Below are positions 34,280 to 42,948 of a DNA stretch of 64,000 nt, one piece after another; position 1 is the first letter of the stretch, and each line of letters starts with the position of its first letter. Made by a program: the position numbers and the translations under genes. Origin of the DNA: CALFUK01 sp964450495 (GTDB lineage: Bacteria > Bacteroidota > Bacteroidia > Chitinophagales > Saprospiraceae); contig CAYVFU010000014.1 of the NCBI GenBank assembly GCA_964450495.1, positions 3,363 through 67,362 on the forward strand, written 5' to 3'. Below the pieces are notes generated by a model. That model did no database searches, was not told the DNA's origin, and saw only the letters and a program-made list of their open reading frames with translations.

Positions 34280-36064
34280 GTGAAAAACCTTCGAATACTT
34301 AACAAATACATCTTCCGCTACAAATGGCGGTTGTTGATAGGTATAGCCTGTGTCACGTGCTCAAATTTTTTCAAGGCGCGCGTACCAGCAGAAATTGGCA
34401 AAGCATTAGATTTCGTGTTAACGGAAGTTGAACTGTTTAAAGGACAAGATGGAACTGATGAGATGTTTGTTGAAAAGCTTGGCTCTCATCTGATGCAATT
34501 TGGGATCACTGTTTTGGTTTTTGCGTTGATTATGGGAGTATTTATGTACTTCATGAGACAAACAATCATTTACAATTCTAGACTGATTGAATATGATCTT
34601 AGAAAAGACATTTATGATCAGTATCAAAAAATGGACATTAGCTTTTTTAAGAAACACAATACTGGAGATCTCATGTCAAGAATCTCTGAGGATGTCACCA
34701 AAGTCCGTATGTATCTTGGACCTGCATTATTATATGGCATAAATTTGGTCTCCTTGTTTGCCATGGTTATCTACGCCATGGTTACTACAAATCCCACATT
34801 ATCGTTGTATACGCTTTTACCTTTACCGTTTCTATCTATTTCTATCTATCTGGTGAGCAGCGTTATCAATAAAAAGAGTGAGGCCATTCAAGAGCAACTA
34901 GCAACTTTGACAAGTTTCGCCCAAGAGTCGTTTTCGGGAATTCAAATAATTAAATCATATGTGAAGGAAAAATCATTCGGTAGTGCTTTTACACATGAGA
35001 GTGAATTGTTCAAGGAAAAATCTTTGGAATTAGCGAAAGTGAATGCCATGTTTTTTCCACTAATGATACTGCTCATATCAGCAAGCACATTATTAACTGT
35101 ATTGATGGGTGGTATTCAAGTTATCAAAGGACAAGCTACTGCTGGAGAGATCGCCCAATTCATCATCTATGTCAATATGTTGACATGGCCAGTGACAGCA
35201 ATTGGTTGGATTGCCAGTATTATACAGACTGCAGAAGCGTCTCAAAAAAGGATAAACGAATTTCTAAACGAGAAAACAAAAATAGCGAGTCCACAACATC
35301 CAATCGACTATCTGTCTGGTGATATTGCCTTTCAAAACGTATCTTTCACCTATCCAAATAGTGGAATAAAAGCATTGAACAACATCAGTTTCACCTTGAA
35401 AGAAGGAGAAAAAATGATTGTTATTGGTAAAACTGCATCTGGCAAATCTACTGTCGCTGACCTGATGTTGCGCCTATATGATCCAGAAAATGGTACAATC
35501 TCAATTGGTGGCCAGGACATTAAAGAATTGGATTTAAACCATTTGAGGCATGCCATTGGATATGTCCCACAGGATGTATTTTTATTTTCAGACAGTGTCA
35601 GCAATAACATTCGATTTGCAGATCATAGTTCAGACGAACAGAAAGTTTACGAATTTGCAGAACATGCTTCTGTTAGAAAAGACATTCTAAACCTACCAGA
35701 ACAATTTGAAACAAATGTTGGAGAACGTGGAGTGTCCTTATCTGGTGGGCAAAAGCAACGGATTTCAATCGCTCGGGCATTAATTAAAGACCCGCAAATA
35801 GTCATTCTTGATGACTGTTTAAGTGCTGTAGATACTGCCACTGAACAACACATATTAAGTTACTTCAAAGCTGCATTAAAAGATAAATCAGCTATATTGA
35901 TCACACACCGGATTTTCACATCACTCGATGTCGATAAAGTATTGGTTTTAGAAGATGGTCAAATATTAGAATTTGGTACACCACAAGAATTGATGAAAAC
36001 CAAAGGATTTTACCATCAAATGGTTACAGATGAGCTTGAAGAAAATCAAGTAAAAACATCGTAA
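34280..36064 (+). CDS. ABC exporter, fused permease and ATPase (MsbA-like half-transporter)
   Basis: The 594-residue protein starts at GTG. Six membrane helices occupy about residues 15-320 with the coupling segment DLRKDIYDQYQKMDISFFKKHNTGDLMSRISED. The ATPase has Walker A GKTASGKST from residue 383, the ABC signature LSGGQKQR, Walker B IVILDDCLSAVD (the catalytic residue of the usual DE pair is D followed by C, so the normal glutamate is missing) and the switch His in THRI. It should work as a homodimer or heterodimer exporting lipid or drug substrates. No partner half-transporter lies next to it; substrate unknown. Confidence 0.88.
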   Translation: MKNLRILNKYIFRYKWRLLIGIACVTCSNFFKARVPAEIGKALDFVLTEVELFKGQDGTDEMFVEKLGSHLMQFGITVLVFALIMGVFMYFMRQTIIYNSRLIEYDLRKDIYDQYQKMDISFFKKHNTGDLMSRISEDVTKVRMYLGPALLYGINLVSLFAMVIYAMVTTNPTLSLYTLLPLPFLSISIYLVSSVINKKSEAIQEQLATLTSFAQESFSGIQIIKSYVKEKSFGSAFTHESELFKEKSLELAKVNAMFFPLMILLISASTLLTVLMGGIQVIKGQATAGEIAQFIIYVNMLTWPVTAIGWIASIIQTAEASQKRINEFLNEKTKIASPQHPIDYLSGDIAFQNVSFTYPNSGIKALNNISFTLKEGEKMIVIGKTASGKSTVADLMLRLYDPENGTISIGGQDIKELDLNHLRHAIGYVPQDVFLFSDSVSNNIRFADHSSDEQKVYEFAEHASVRKDILNLPEQFETNVGERGVSLSGGQKQRISIARALIKDPQIVILDDCLSAVDTATEQHILSYFKAALKDKSAILITHRIFTSLDVDKVLVLEDGQILEFGTPQELMKTKGFYHQMVTDELEENQVKTS

Positions 36065-36131
36065 TTTTTGTAATTCTGAGTTATATTCCAATTTTATTTT
36101 GTACTTTTTACATAACTAAATAGTTAAGAGC

Positions 36132-36602
36132 GTGGAAAATGATAATTCGGCGAGATTCGAAAGTGTGTATTCTACCAAATTAAGAGCTGGTAGAAGGCGT
36201 ACCTATTTCTTTGATGTTAGAAAAACGAAAGGTGGAGATTTCTACATTACGTTGACAGAGAGCACTAAGAAATTTAATGGTGATGGTTATGACAGACATA
36301 AAATTTTCTTGTACAAAGAAGATTTTAACCGGTTCATGAATTCTTTAAACGATACGGTTGATCATGTCAAAAATGATTTGATGCCTGACTATGACTACGA
36401 ACAATATGAGCGTCGTCAAGAAGAATGGGAAGCCAAAATGGCTGAAGAGGCAGCTAATGGTGGCGGTGAAAATGCAACTCATACTGAAGAAGCATCAGCA
36501 CCAACTGCCGAAAGCGCTGAGTCATCACCTGCAGAGGACGCACCTACTACTGACGTAAAATCTGAACCTGATGTGAAGTCAGAGGACGATATGGCTTGGT
36601 AG
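36132..36602 (+). CDS. DUF3276, PUR-alpha-like nucleic-acid-binding protein
   Basis: The 156-residue protein starts at GTG. The conserved PUR-alpha-like fold spans residues about 8-90: ESVYSTKLRAGRRRTYFFDVR, GDFYITLTESTK and HKIFLYKEDFNRFMNSLND. The tail (about 105-156) is low in complexity and rich in Glu, Ala and Ser. Related small PUR proteins, such as Borrelia BpuR, bind RNA and single-stranded DNA and regulate translation. It is a standard Bacteroidota chromosomal gene, 67 bases after the ABC exporter. The RNA target is unknown. Confidence 0.85.
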   Translation: MENDNSARFESVYSTKLRAGRRRTYFFDVRKTKGGDFYITLTESTKKFNGDGYDRHKIFLYKEDFNRFMNSLNDTVDHVKNDLMPDYDYEQYERRQEEWEAKMAEEAANGGGENATHTEEASAPTAESAESSPAEDAPTTDVKSEPDVKSEDDMAW

Positions 36603-36813
36603 CCTTTTGCACGTATTTCAGGGATTGAACTTACTTTACTTTCAAATTTACTTGATGGTACTATAACCGCTTGTTCTTACTTGTCAACAATCTATCATCG
36701 TTTAGCTTCAAGGCATTTTACTAGATCATTTAAAGTGAATATCTATGCCGAGTTTATGTAGTTATGTCCTATTTAACTTCATTTGTTTCTGTCTCAGGAA
36801 TGATCCAAATTAT

Positions 36814-37206
36814 TTATCCCAAAGTACTTAATTTATCTCTCCATTTAAATAAAGAGTAACCTATCCATAGGATTATTAAACCAATAACATCAATTCTCAT
36901 TATTCTATATAATTCAGGATTTATTTCTCCATTTGCAAGCATATACAACACAAGGAATGAAATCATACTAACAGACCCAATCAAGACAGCAAGTGAATAA
37001 TTCTTCTTGGTAATGGCAGCATAGATCATAATACCTCCAATAATTCCAAATAGTACAGCTCGATGCCTTAATAATAATTCATAGTTAGAATCTGGTATTT
37101 CTATTCCATAAGACTTGGTGATCTTACTTGGAATAAATGCTAATACTGAGGGCACAATATTTATTATTCCTGCAACAAACAAACATATTCTAAATACTAG
37201 CTCCAA
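36814..37206 (-). CDS. Small four-helix membrane protein of unknown function
   Basis: The 130-residue protein is hydrophobic with four predicted membrane helices (near 5-25, 45-65, 70-92 and 103-120). The loop NYELLLRHRAVLFGIIGGIMI is its most distinctive stretch. Proteins like it are sometimes labelled phosphopantetheine adenylyltransferase by mistake; no HIGH-type nucleotidyltransferase motif is present. It lies 77 bases beyond the ABC importer ATPase gene and 211 bases from the DUF3276 gene, so operon membership is uncertain. Confidence 0.65.
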   Translation of the reverse strand: MELVFRICLFVAGIINIVPSVLAFIPSKITKSYGIEIPDSNYELLLRHRAVLFGIIGGIMIYAAITKKNYSLAVLIGSVSMISFLVLYMLANGEINPELYRIMRIDVIGLIILWIGYSLFKWRDKLSTLG

Positions 37207-37283
37207 TACTTAAATTTTACTTATTAGGATTACTGAAGTGTTATTTGTTTGAAGCTGTTAGAGATCTTCGATGGTGAGAAAAA

Positions 37284-38087
37284 CTATCCCATATCTGCCA
37301 CTTCAATCATCAGATCTTCCACATGGTGTACCAACTCAGTATATCGTTTCTCCCTTTTCGTTTCGCGAGTTCTGATGAATGGTAGGTCCACGTTTATGTG
37401 TTTGACAAATTTTGATGGCGCAGATTTCAAAATGTAGATATCATCTCCTAAGTAGACCGCTTCAGCAATATCATGAGTCACAAATACAATCGTAGAATGA
37501 AACTGATGCCAGATCTTAGACAACAAATCTTGCATTTGCAATCTGGTTTTAACGTCCAATGCACCAAATGGCTCATCCATTAACAATATCTGTGGATTTG
37601 CCAGTAAGCTTCGACCTATCGCAACACGCTGTAATTGACCACCAGATAAAGTTGGATACTGAGCATACTTGTGTTGATGGCCATCTAGTCCAATCAATTG
37701 GATCATCTCCATCGCTTTCTCATCTCGTTCACTTTTGCTCATACCTTGGTATTGCAAGCCTAGACCTACATTATCCAATACAGACATCCAAGGTAATGAA
37801 GAATACCGTTGAAAAACCATACTGACACGTTGAGCCTCATCTAGTGGCTTTCCGTCAATCAAGACATTGCCTTCTGTGGGTTCTTGTAATCCTGCTATGT
37901 ACCTTAGCAAGGTTGATTTTCCACTTCCCGACATCCCTAGAATAACAACAAACTGTCCTTGTTCTGGCTTATCTTCTATTAAAAACTCAAGGTCTTTTAT
38001 AATCCAATTTTGCCCACCATCATAAGACTGCCCAATCCCTCGAAGATCAATAATATTCCGTAGTTCAGTATCTGTAAAATTAGGCAT
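37284..38087 (-). CDS. ABC importer ATPase, nitrate/sulfonate/taurine type
   Basis: The 267-residue ATPase has Walker A LGMSGSGKST, the Q-loop in VFQRYSSLPWMSV, signature LSGGQLQRVAIGRS, Walker B ILLMDEPFGALD and switch His in VFVTHDIAEA. The Q-loop and D-loop wording matches the SsuB/TauB/NrtD group. It would energise the permease gene that precedes it, which it overlaps by 8 bases. The group imports small anions or organic sulfonates, but no substrate can be read here and the attached binding protein is unusual. Confidence 0.88.
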   Translation of the reverse strand: MPNFTDTELRNIIDLRGIGQSYDGGQNWIIKDLEFLIEDKPEQGQFVVILGMSGSGKSTLLRYIAGLQEPTEGNVLIDGKPLDEAQRVSMVFQRYSSLPWMSVLDNVGLGLQYQGMSKSERDEKAMEMIQLIGLDGHQHKYAQYPTLSGGQLQRVAIGRSLLANPQILLMDEPFGALDVKTRLQMQDLLSKIWHQFHSTIVFVTHDIAEAVYLGDDIYILKSAPSKFVKHINVDLPFIRTRETKREKRYTELVHHVEDLMIEVADMG

Positions 38088-39207
38088 TCAAAGCTCGTTT
38101 AGCGTTAAAAATCTTTAACTCACCGTAGAGTATAATGAGTATTGCAGAAACAATAACAATTGGCAATATCATCCACCACTTTATAACTGAAAGATTAACG
38201 ACTGATCCAATCAACACCGTCATAAATAGAAATGCCAGTATAGTATAAATGCCATACTGAGACTCCTTGATACCTGCTGAAACTGTATTTGCTGTTTTGA
38301 ACGGCATCAGCCTTTTATCTATGTAAACAAAAAGCCGATCCTGTATAAAACCAATTAATATAATGACAAACAAAATAGCAAATACCTTTTCTACTTGACC
38401 ACCTCTTGCTTTTTGATAAATCAACGCCCCTACTCCATTAGTCTTATTTAACAATTCTGCAATAATGATGTATGTCCAAGAAATGGCTGTTAATACCCGA
38501 ATGTCATCCATTACTTTTGACATCACCGCTGGAATATACACCGTCTTAATTGTCTGCCAATTGGTCGCACCTAAAGTAAATACGGTCTTGGTATATACGT
38601 CTTGTACCTCTCTAACTCTTTGTGCAACGACTGGCAATAAGTACACAATGATACCAAATGCCAAAAAGGCTACTTTCATTCTATCTTCAATACCAAACCA
38701 TACGATAAACAATCCTGTCAGCGCTGTCAAAGGCAAGTACCTCAAGGCATCAACTTGTTTACTAAACAACCCTTTAAACAAGGGAAAAAGCCCAATAACA
38801 AAACCTAATGGAATCGATATCAAAATTGCCCATAGGTACCCTTTGATGTTTAACCAAATGGAATTGAGCGTATGAAAAACCAGTTTATCTTCAGTTAATA
38901 ATGGTTTATAAGATTTTAATACCTGAGGAGGTGTGGGCAATAGTGGATAAGCTTTTTCAAATTCAGTTGCATTAGCTAAAGCTAGTGAATCTGCAAGATC
39001 AATGGAATCAAGCAATGCGTGGTTTCTTTCGTCAAGGGATGAGGGTCTTGGTCCATCATACAAATCTGCAATTGGTCTATCAATAGAAAAGTATTCTGCA
39101 AATAACCACCAAACAAGTATGAATATAATAAGACCTATAAGGCCAAGCACCCAACTTTGTGCTTTTGACAACTCACCTCTAAGAATAAATAGTTCTTTAA
39201 AATTCAT
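38080..39207 (-). CDS. ABC importer permease, SsuC/TauC-like with extended N-terminus
   Basis: The 375-residue membrane protein has a BPD-type transport domain at about 120-300 with the EAA-like loop that contacts the ATPase (TLGATNWQTIKTVYIPAVMSKVMDD). One extra helix lies near residues 18-40, and a soluble loop of about 80 residues (45-125) precedes the permease core. Two further helices follow at 310-365, more than the roughly six helices of SsuC. It starts 3 bases after the binding-protein gene. The extra helices suggest the permease may contact the other envelope proteins of the operon. Confidence 0.85.
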   Translation of the reverse strand: MNFKELFILRGELSKAQSWVLGLIGLIIFILVWWLFAEYFSIDRPIADLYDGPRPSSLDERNHALLDSIDLADSLALANATEFEKAYPLLPTPPQVLKSYKPLLTEDKLVFHTLNSIWLNIKGYLWAILISIPLGFVIGLFPLFKGLFSKQVDALRYLPLTALTGLFIVWFGIEDRMKVAFLAFGIIVYLLPVVAQRVREVQDVYTKTVFTLGATNWQTIKTVYIPAVMSKVMDDIRVLTAISWTYIIIAELLNKTNGVGALIYQKARGGQVEKVFAILFVIILIGFIQDRLFVYIDKRLMPFKTANTVSAGIKESQYGIYTILAFLFMTVLIGSVVNLSVIKWWMILPIVIVSAILIILYGELKIFNAKRALNA

Positions 39208-39210
39208 CTA

Positions 39211-40782
39211 TTATTCTGATACCAATTCGAAATCTGTACGCCTATTTTTTGCTCTACCAGACTCCGTATTGTTAGAGGCAACAGGTTGATCAGGTCCATT
39301 ACCTACAACAATCAACCTATTTCTAGGCATATTGTGTTCAGAAATCAGATAGTCAGCCACTGCTTGCGCTCGCCTTCTGGATAAAGAGACGTTCAATTCT
39401 CTACTACCGGTATTGTCCGTATTACCTTCAATACGAATCCTTGAGTTACCAAATGCTTTAGCGATTCCTACAAAGTCACGATCAATGATGTATTTAGCAT
39501 TTTCATCTAAAGTAGCGTTACCTGTGCTGAAGTTGATGGTAACTTCTTTTGACGCTAGGGCTTCTTTCGTTTTATCTTCAGTAGATACTGGTGCGAATGA
39601 TTTTGCCTCTTCTGCAGCGTGCTGTCTGCCTGTAAGGTTTGCTTCTTCTACGATGCCAGAGTATGAGATGAGTCTCCAGTTAGGTGCTCTGCCTTCTATA
39701 TAACCAAGTCCATCGTAGACATCTACCATTTTACTATACAAACTGTTGCCTGTAACCCCTTTAAAATTTCGGTTAAGGCCAAAGAAATTCTGGTTATCTC
39801 CATGCGTCACTAATCGCACATTGTTGATTGCATCATAGGCATCTTGCTCAGAGAATACCTCGAAATTTTCGCCAAGTATTTTGGCAGCCTTCCGCTTATT
39901 AGCATCATTGGAGTTTATCTCGGAAGCTCCAATCATCCAACCTTCGTATAACTGAGCCATCTTTTCTCTGTTAGCTTCTACGTATGCTCTCTTTGCTATA
40001 AAGACATCTGCAATGATATTTGAAGCAGATTTGGTACTCTCTAAAACACGCGCTCCTGGAACTGCCTGTACACAGGCGATGTCATCTGGACTCCAAACAA
40101 CAGCGGCATCAACATTTTGGCTCTTGAATACTTCTGCTGCATCGATCGCGCTTGCTTGAAAAACGATATCTACATCATCACTGGTCAATCCTCCAGCGTC
40201 TAATAACCACAATAAAAATGATTGAGAAGGCGTGTATTCTGCGACTGCAATCTTCTTTCCCTTTAAGTCGGACACTTTCGTGATCCCACGTCTTGCGACA
40301 ATAGCATCTCCACCTCTAGACCAATCTGCCTGAAATAAGACTACAGGATCAAAGTCCCTTAGTCCATTAACTTCTGTTGGGAATGCATCGATGGTCGCCC
40401 ACAATAGGTTTACGTCATCATTTTTGAATGCTTGCCTAGATGCTTCAAAATCGTCTAATACTTTAAAGTCAACTTCAAATCCATAATCTTTATAGAATCT
40501 AGAATTTCTATTTGCTTTAAAACCTTCATTGAAATATTGACCTCCAGCATAACCACCCCAAGTAACTACGCCTATTTTTACAACATCGTCATCATCTCCA
40601 CTACGTGACGTTGATGTGGGAGCATCTTGAGAAGTTTTCGTTCCACTCGCACCTTCCGCTTTATCTGCTAATGATTTACCGAATGAAGTCCCTTGCAACA
40701 AGTATCTACCTCCAAGAAAGATTAATGCCACTAATAAGATTGTTATCAGCAATTTGGAGAATGTTGTCAATCGTTTTGCCAT
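39211..40782 (-). CDS. NMT1/SsuA-like binding protein fused to an OmpA peptidoglycan-binding domain
   Basis: The 523-residue protein has an N-terminal membrane anchor (KLLITILLVALIFLGGRYLL), a Ser/Thr/Asp linker, and a two-lobed periplasmic-binding domain at about 68-370 (VVKIGVVTWGGYAGGQYFNEGF, DAFPTEVNGL, ADWSRGGDAIVARRG, KKIAVAEYTPSQSFLLWLLDAGG). The OmpA C-terminal domain is at about 408-523 (ITFSTGNATLDENA-like start, RIRIEGNTDNTGSRELNVSL, RRRAQAVADYLI, AKNRRTDFELV), with the Asp and Arg that hold diaminopimelate. Anchoring a substrate-binding domain to both membrane and cell wall is unusual; it may sense or locate the transporter. The ligand is unknown. Confidence 0.85.
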   Translation of the reverse strand: MAKRLTTFSKLLITILLVALIFLGGRYLLQGTSFGKSLADKAEGASGTKTSQDAPTSTSRSGDDDDVVKIGVVTWGGYAGGQYFNEGFKANRNSRFYKDYGFEVDFKVLDDFEASRQAFKNDDVNLLWATIDAFPTEVNGLRDFDPVVLFQADWSRGGDAIVARRGITKVSDLKGKKIAVAEYTPSQSFLLWLLDAGGLTSDDVDIVFQASAIDAAEVFKSQNVDAAVVWSPDDIACVQAVPGARVLESTKSASNIIADVFIAKRAYVEANREKMAQLYEGWMIGASEINSNDANKRKAAKILGENFEVFSEQDAYDAINNVRLVTHGDNQNFFGLNRNFKGVTGNSLYSKMVDVYDGLGYIEGRAPNWRLISYSGIVEEANLTGRQHAAEEAKSFAPVSTEDKTKEALASKEVTINFSTGNATLDENAKYIIDRDFVGIAKAFGNSRIRIEGNTDNTGSRELNVSLSRRRAQAVADYLISEHNMPRNRLIVVGNGPDQPVASNNTESGRAKNRRTDFELVSE

Positions 40783-40811
40783 TGTATATTATTTGAATTT
40801 ATTGTCTGATT

Positions 40812-41834
40812 TTAATCGTCGAAGAAGTTATCGTATTGATTTCCTCTGCCTACTTTTTCCGGTACTTTTATAGGTGCATTTAGGTCGAGAACTTCAGAAT
40901 CACTTTCTGCTTGCAGCAGAAGGGTTTCTTTCTCTTCTCCTAACAGCAAAGACTCCCCTTCTCGTTCCCATTTTTCAAGCATTTTCATGCCTTCCTCCTC
41001 AAAAACACCATTTTGGAGATCAACAGAGGCCATAAAGCTTTCTGACACTTCCATAAACCGCTCCATTTCGCCTACTTTCAGACTAACATCATCAGCCACA
41101 GCCTCAAGAGCCTGGTCAAACATCAACCGTTTGTCAGCATTACCGTTTATAATACTTCTTGCAGATCTCATTGCGCTATGACTCGCATGTATAGCTTTTC
41201 TCTCTTGTTCTTTCACCTTTACTTGATCACTAACATCCTCTACGAGTATCTCGCTATTTTCGTACATCTTTGATAACACGCGATACATCACTTCCATCTT
41301 TTTATAAAGATCTTCTAGTTTGACATTAGATTCTTTTAACCGACCAGCTTTACGGCTCTTTAGAATCATGACATTTCTCTTGTCACTTTCTTTAGCTTGG
41401 CTAGCTGCAGTTAGATTAGATGCGATTTCTTTTTGATTATTGATGATAAGCTCCTTCAGCTTGTGCATTTGTCCTCTCAATTTGGTAATCTGTTTATTCA
41501 TCTTTCTCAGATTACCTTTTAAGTCGTCAACATAAGATTTCAATATGGAAATTGGATCCATATTGATAAACAACCCAGTAATAGAGCGCATAACAGACTT
41601 GTACATGTACCAAACCAGATTTCGCATTTTCGAATCTAGTGCCATAAATATAATCGCACCTAAAACGAGTAAAGTAATAGCAAGACCCAGAACAGACGAT
41701 GCAAAAGCAACTATCGATGATAGAAATGTAGTGATCAAAATACCTGCTCCAATGACTAAACCAGCCATCACGATACCACCAGTTACGCCTTCAGGACGTC
41801 CCCAAAATGATTTTGATTTTTTAGTATTTGGCAT
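40812..41834 (-). CDS. PspA-like coiled-coil membrane protein
   Basis: The 340-residue protein has two to three N-terminal membrane helices (about 18-66: GGIVMAGLVIGAGILITTFL and LAITLLVLGAIIFMAL) and then a long, mostly helical, charged segment (about 90-290). MDPISILKSYVDDLKGNLRKMNKQITKLRGQ resembles the start of PspA/IM30 proteins. No ATPase or enzyme motif is present. It sits 29 bases before the OmpA-fusion gene, so it is probably part of the same machinery. It is a distant match to PspA at best, and calling it ESCRT-III-like is inference. Confidence 0.6.
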   Translation of the reverse strand: MPNTKKSKSFWGRPEGVTGGIVMAGLVIGAGILITTFLSSIVAFASSVLGLAITLLVLGAIIFMALDSKMRNLVWYMYKSVMRSITGLFINMDPISILKSYVDDLKGNLRKMNKQITKLRGQMHKLKELIINNQKEIASNLTAASQAKESDKRNVMILKSRKAGRLKESNVKLEDLYKKMEVMYRVLSKMYENSEILVEDVSDQVKVKEQERKAIHASHSAMRSARSIINGNADKRLMFDQALEAVADDVSLKVGEMERFMEVSESFMASVDLQNGVFEEEGMKMLEKWEREGESLLLGEEKETLLLQAESDSEVLDLNAPIKVPEKVGRGNQYDNFFDD

Positions 41835-41840
41835 AAGAAT

Positions 41841-42026
41841 TTACCGTTTCAATTTTTTAACCGCTGAAAATGCTAATAAGACTGCGGTGCATATAACAAC
41901 TACAAATATAAGGACTCTTAAGGTTGTATTCACGATACCATCAAACCACGACATCATTCGCAAAAATGCGAATACTATTACCGCAGTGACAAGACCTATA
42001 GATACAACGTTTCTAGGATCCATCAA
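41841..42026 (-). CDS. Small membrane protein of the ABC/OmpA operon
   Basis: The 61-residue protein has two membrane helices (near 8-22 and 35-53) with a short basic C-terminus (FSAVKKLKR). It overlaps the coiled-coil gene upstream by 4 bases and is 6 bases before the PspA-like gene, which shows it is a real operon member and not a chance frame. Its function is unknown. Confidence 0.65.
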   Translation of the reverse strand: MMDPRNVVSIGLVTAVIVFAFLRMMSWFDGIVNTTLRVLIFVVVICTAVLLAFSAVKKLKR

Positions 42027-42694
42027 GAGATATAATTGTTCATTTTTTCTATATCTGATTGTATTTGACCTAAAACACCATTATAAGCATTAACAAAACC
42101 TTGTTGAGTTGCTTCCATTTTAGCTGCAGATTGACTTATTTTGGCTCGATCAGCTTCGAGACTCTTCTTATCTGCTTCTATTTCCTTTTGTAATTGCTCA
42201 ATTCTCTTTTGTTTGTCGGCTATCAATTTTTCCTTTTTGACCAGCCCATGTTTGACATCTTGAACCTGCTTTTGCTTTCTATTTTGTAAAGCTTGCGCAA
42301 ATTTCGCTTCTTCTTTCTTTAAGATATTAATATAGTGTTGAGCTGAGTTGACCAATTTACTTGGGGTCGCACCCATCGTCTTAGCCATCGCAAAAGCTGA
42401 CTGATACTTAGTCTTTTCATCCATTTCAACAGATGATAGGTTTTGAAGACTTTGTTTAAACTCCAGATAATCAAATCCTTCTAGGTTATTTGCTTCAATC
42501 GCTTTTAACAACACATCAACGAATTTTGGATCCGCTTTACCTCCATTAGGCTTGGGCATTGATGCTTTACTTTGGGCAGGAGCCTGCTTTTGAGCACCAC
42601 CTTTTTGGACTTTTCTTACTTTAGGGCTCTCTTTTGGCTCTACTTCGCTGGATTCGTCCGGTACTATAAAGAGAGATTTTAGTTTTTTCAACAT
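42023..42694 (-). CDS. Soluble coiled-coil protein opening the ABC/OmpA operon
   Basis: The 223-residue protein has a short basic N-terminus (MLKKLKSLFIVPDESSEVEP), a Lys/Pro/Ala linker, a small helical domain at about 55-125 (FVDVLLKAIEANNLEGFDYLEFKQSLQNL) and a coiled coil to the end (KKEKLIADKQKRIEQLQKEIEADKKSLEADRAKIS). There is no signal peptide, so it is likely cytoplasmic. I do not recognise the family. Its position at the head of the operon, with a 4-base overlap to the next gene, suggests it partners the PspA-like protein. Confidence 0.65.
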   Translation of the reverse strand: MLKKLKSLFIVPDESSEVEPKESPKVRKVQKGGAQKQAPAQSKASMPKPNGGKADPKFVDVLLKAIEANNLEGFDYLEFKQSLQNLSSVEMDEKTKYQSAFAMAKTMGATPSKLVNSAQHYINILKKEEAKFAQALQNRKQKQVQDVKHGLVKKEKLIADKQKRIEQLQKEIEADKKSLEADRAKISQSAAKMEATQQGFVNAYNGVLGQIQSDIEKMNNYIS

Positions 42695-42901
42695 AGGGCT
42701 CTAAACTATTTTATCGTAATTTACTGATAATCAATACTTAACAAAAGTCAGTTGAATATAAACTTGACCTGAATTTAAGGCTACAAAATAACGAATTAAA
42801 TGCAGTATTTTATACAAATGGAACTCCTCTAATATTATGATAAGTCAACAATGGTTGAATATCGATTAGTTGCTAAAGGACCATATGCCTCAGCCTGACT
42901 G

Positions 42902-42932
42902 TTTTAACCATACGTAACTTATGTTATCTTGC
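42902..42932 (+). promoter_or_regulatory. Candidate promoter for arginine deiminase
   Basis: TTTT at 42902-42905 and TATCTTGC at 42925-42932 are 19 bases apart, a near match to TTTG/TAnnTTTG with two mismatches. The ATG lies 16 bases after the second box. The remaining part of the 254-base gap before arcA contains nothing recognisable. Confidence 0.33.
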
Positions 42933-42948
42933 CGATCAAATGTAAATT

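Noticed and set aside
37559..37825. Plus-strand open frames within the ABC operon (for example 37559-37825 and 38465-38875)
   Set aside because: They are antisense shadows of the ATPase and permease genes, with no motif and compositional bias matching the real frames.
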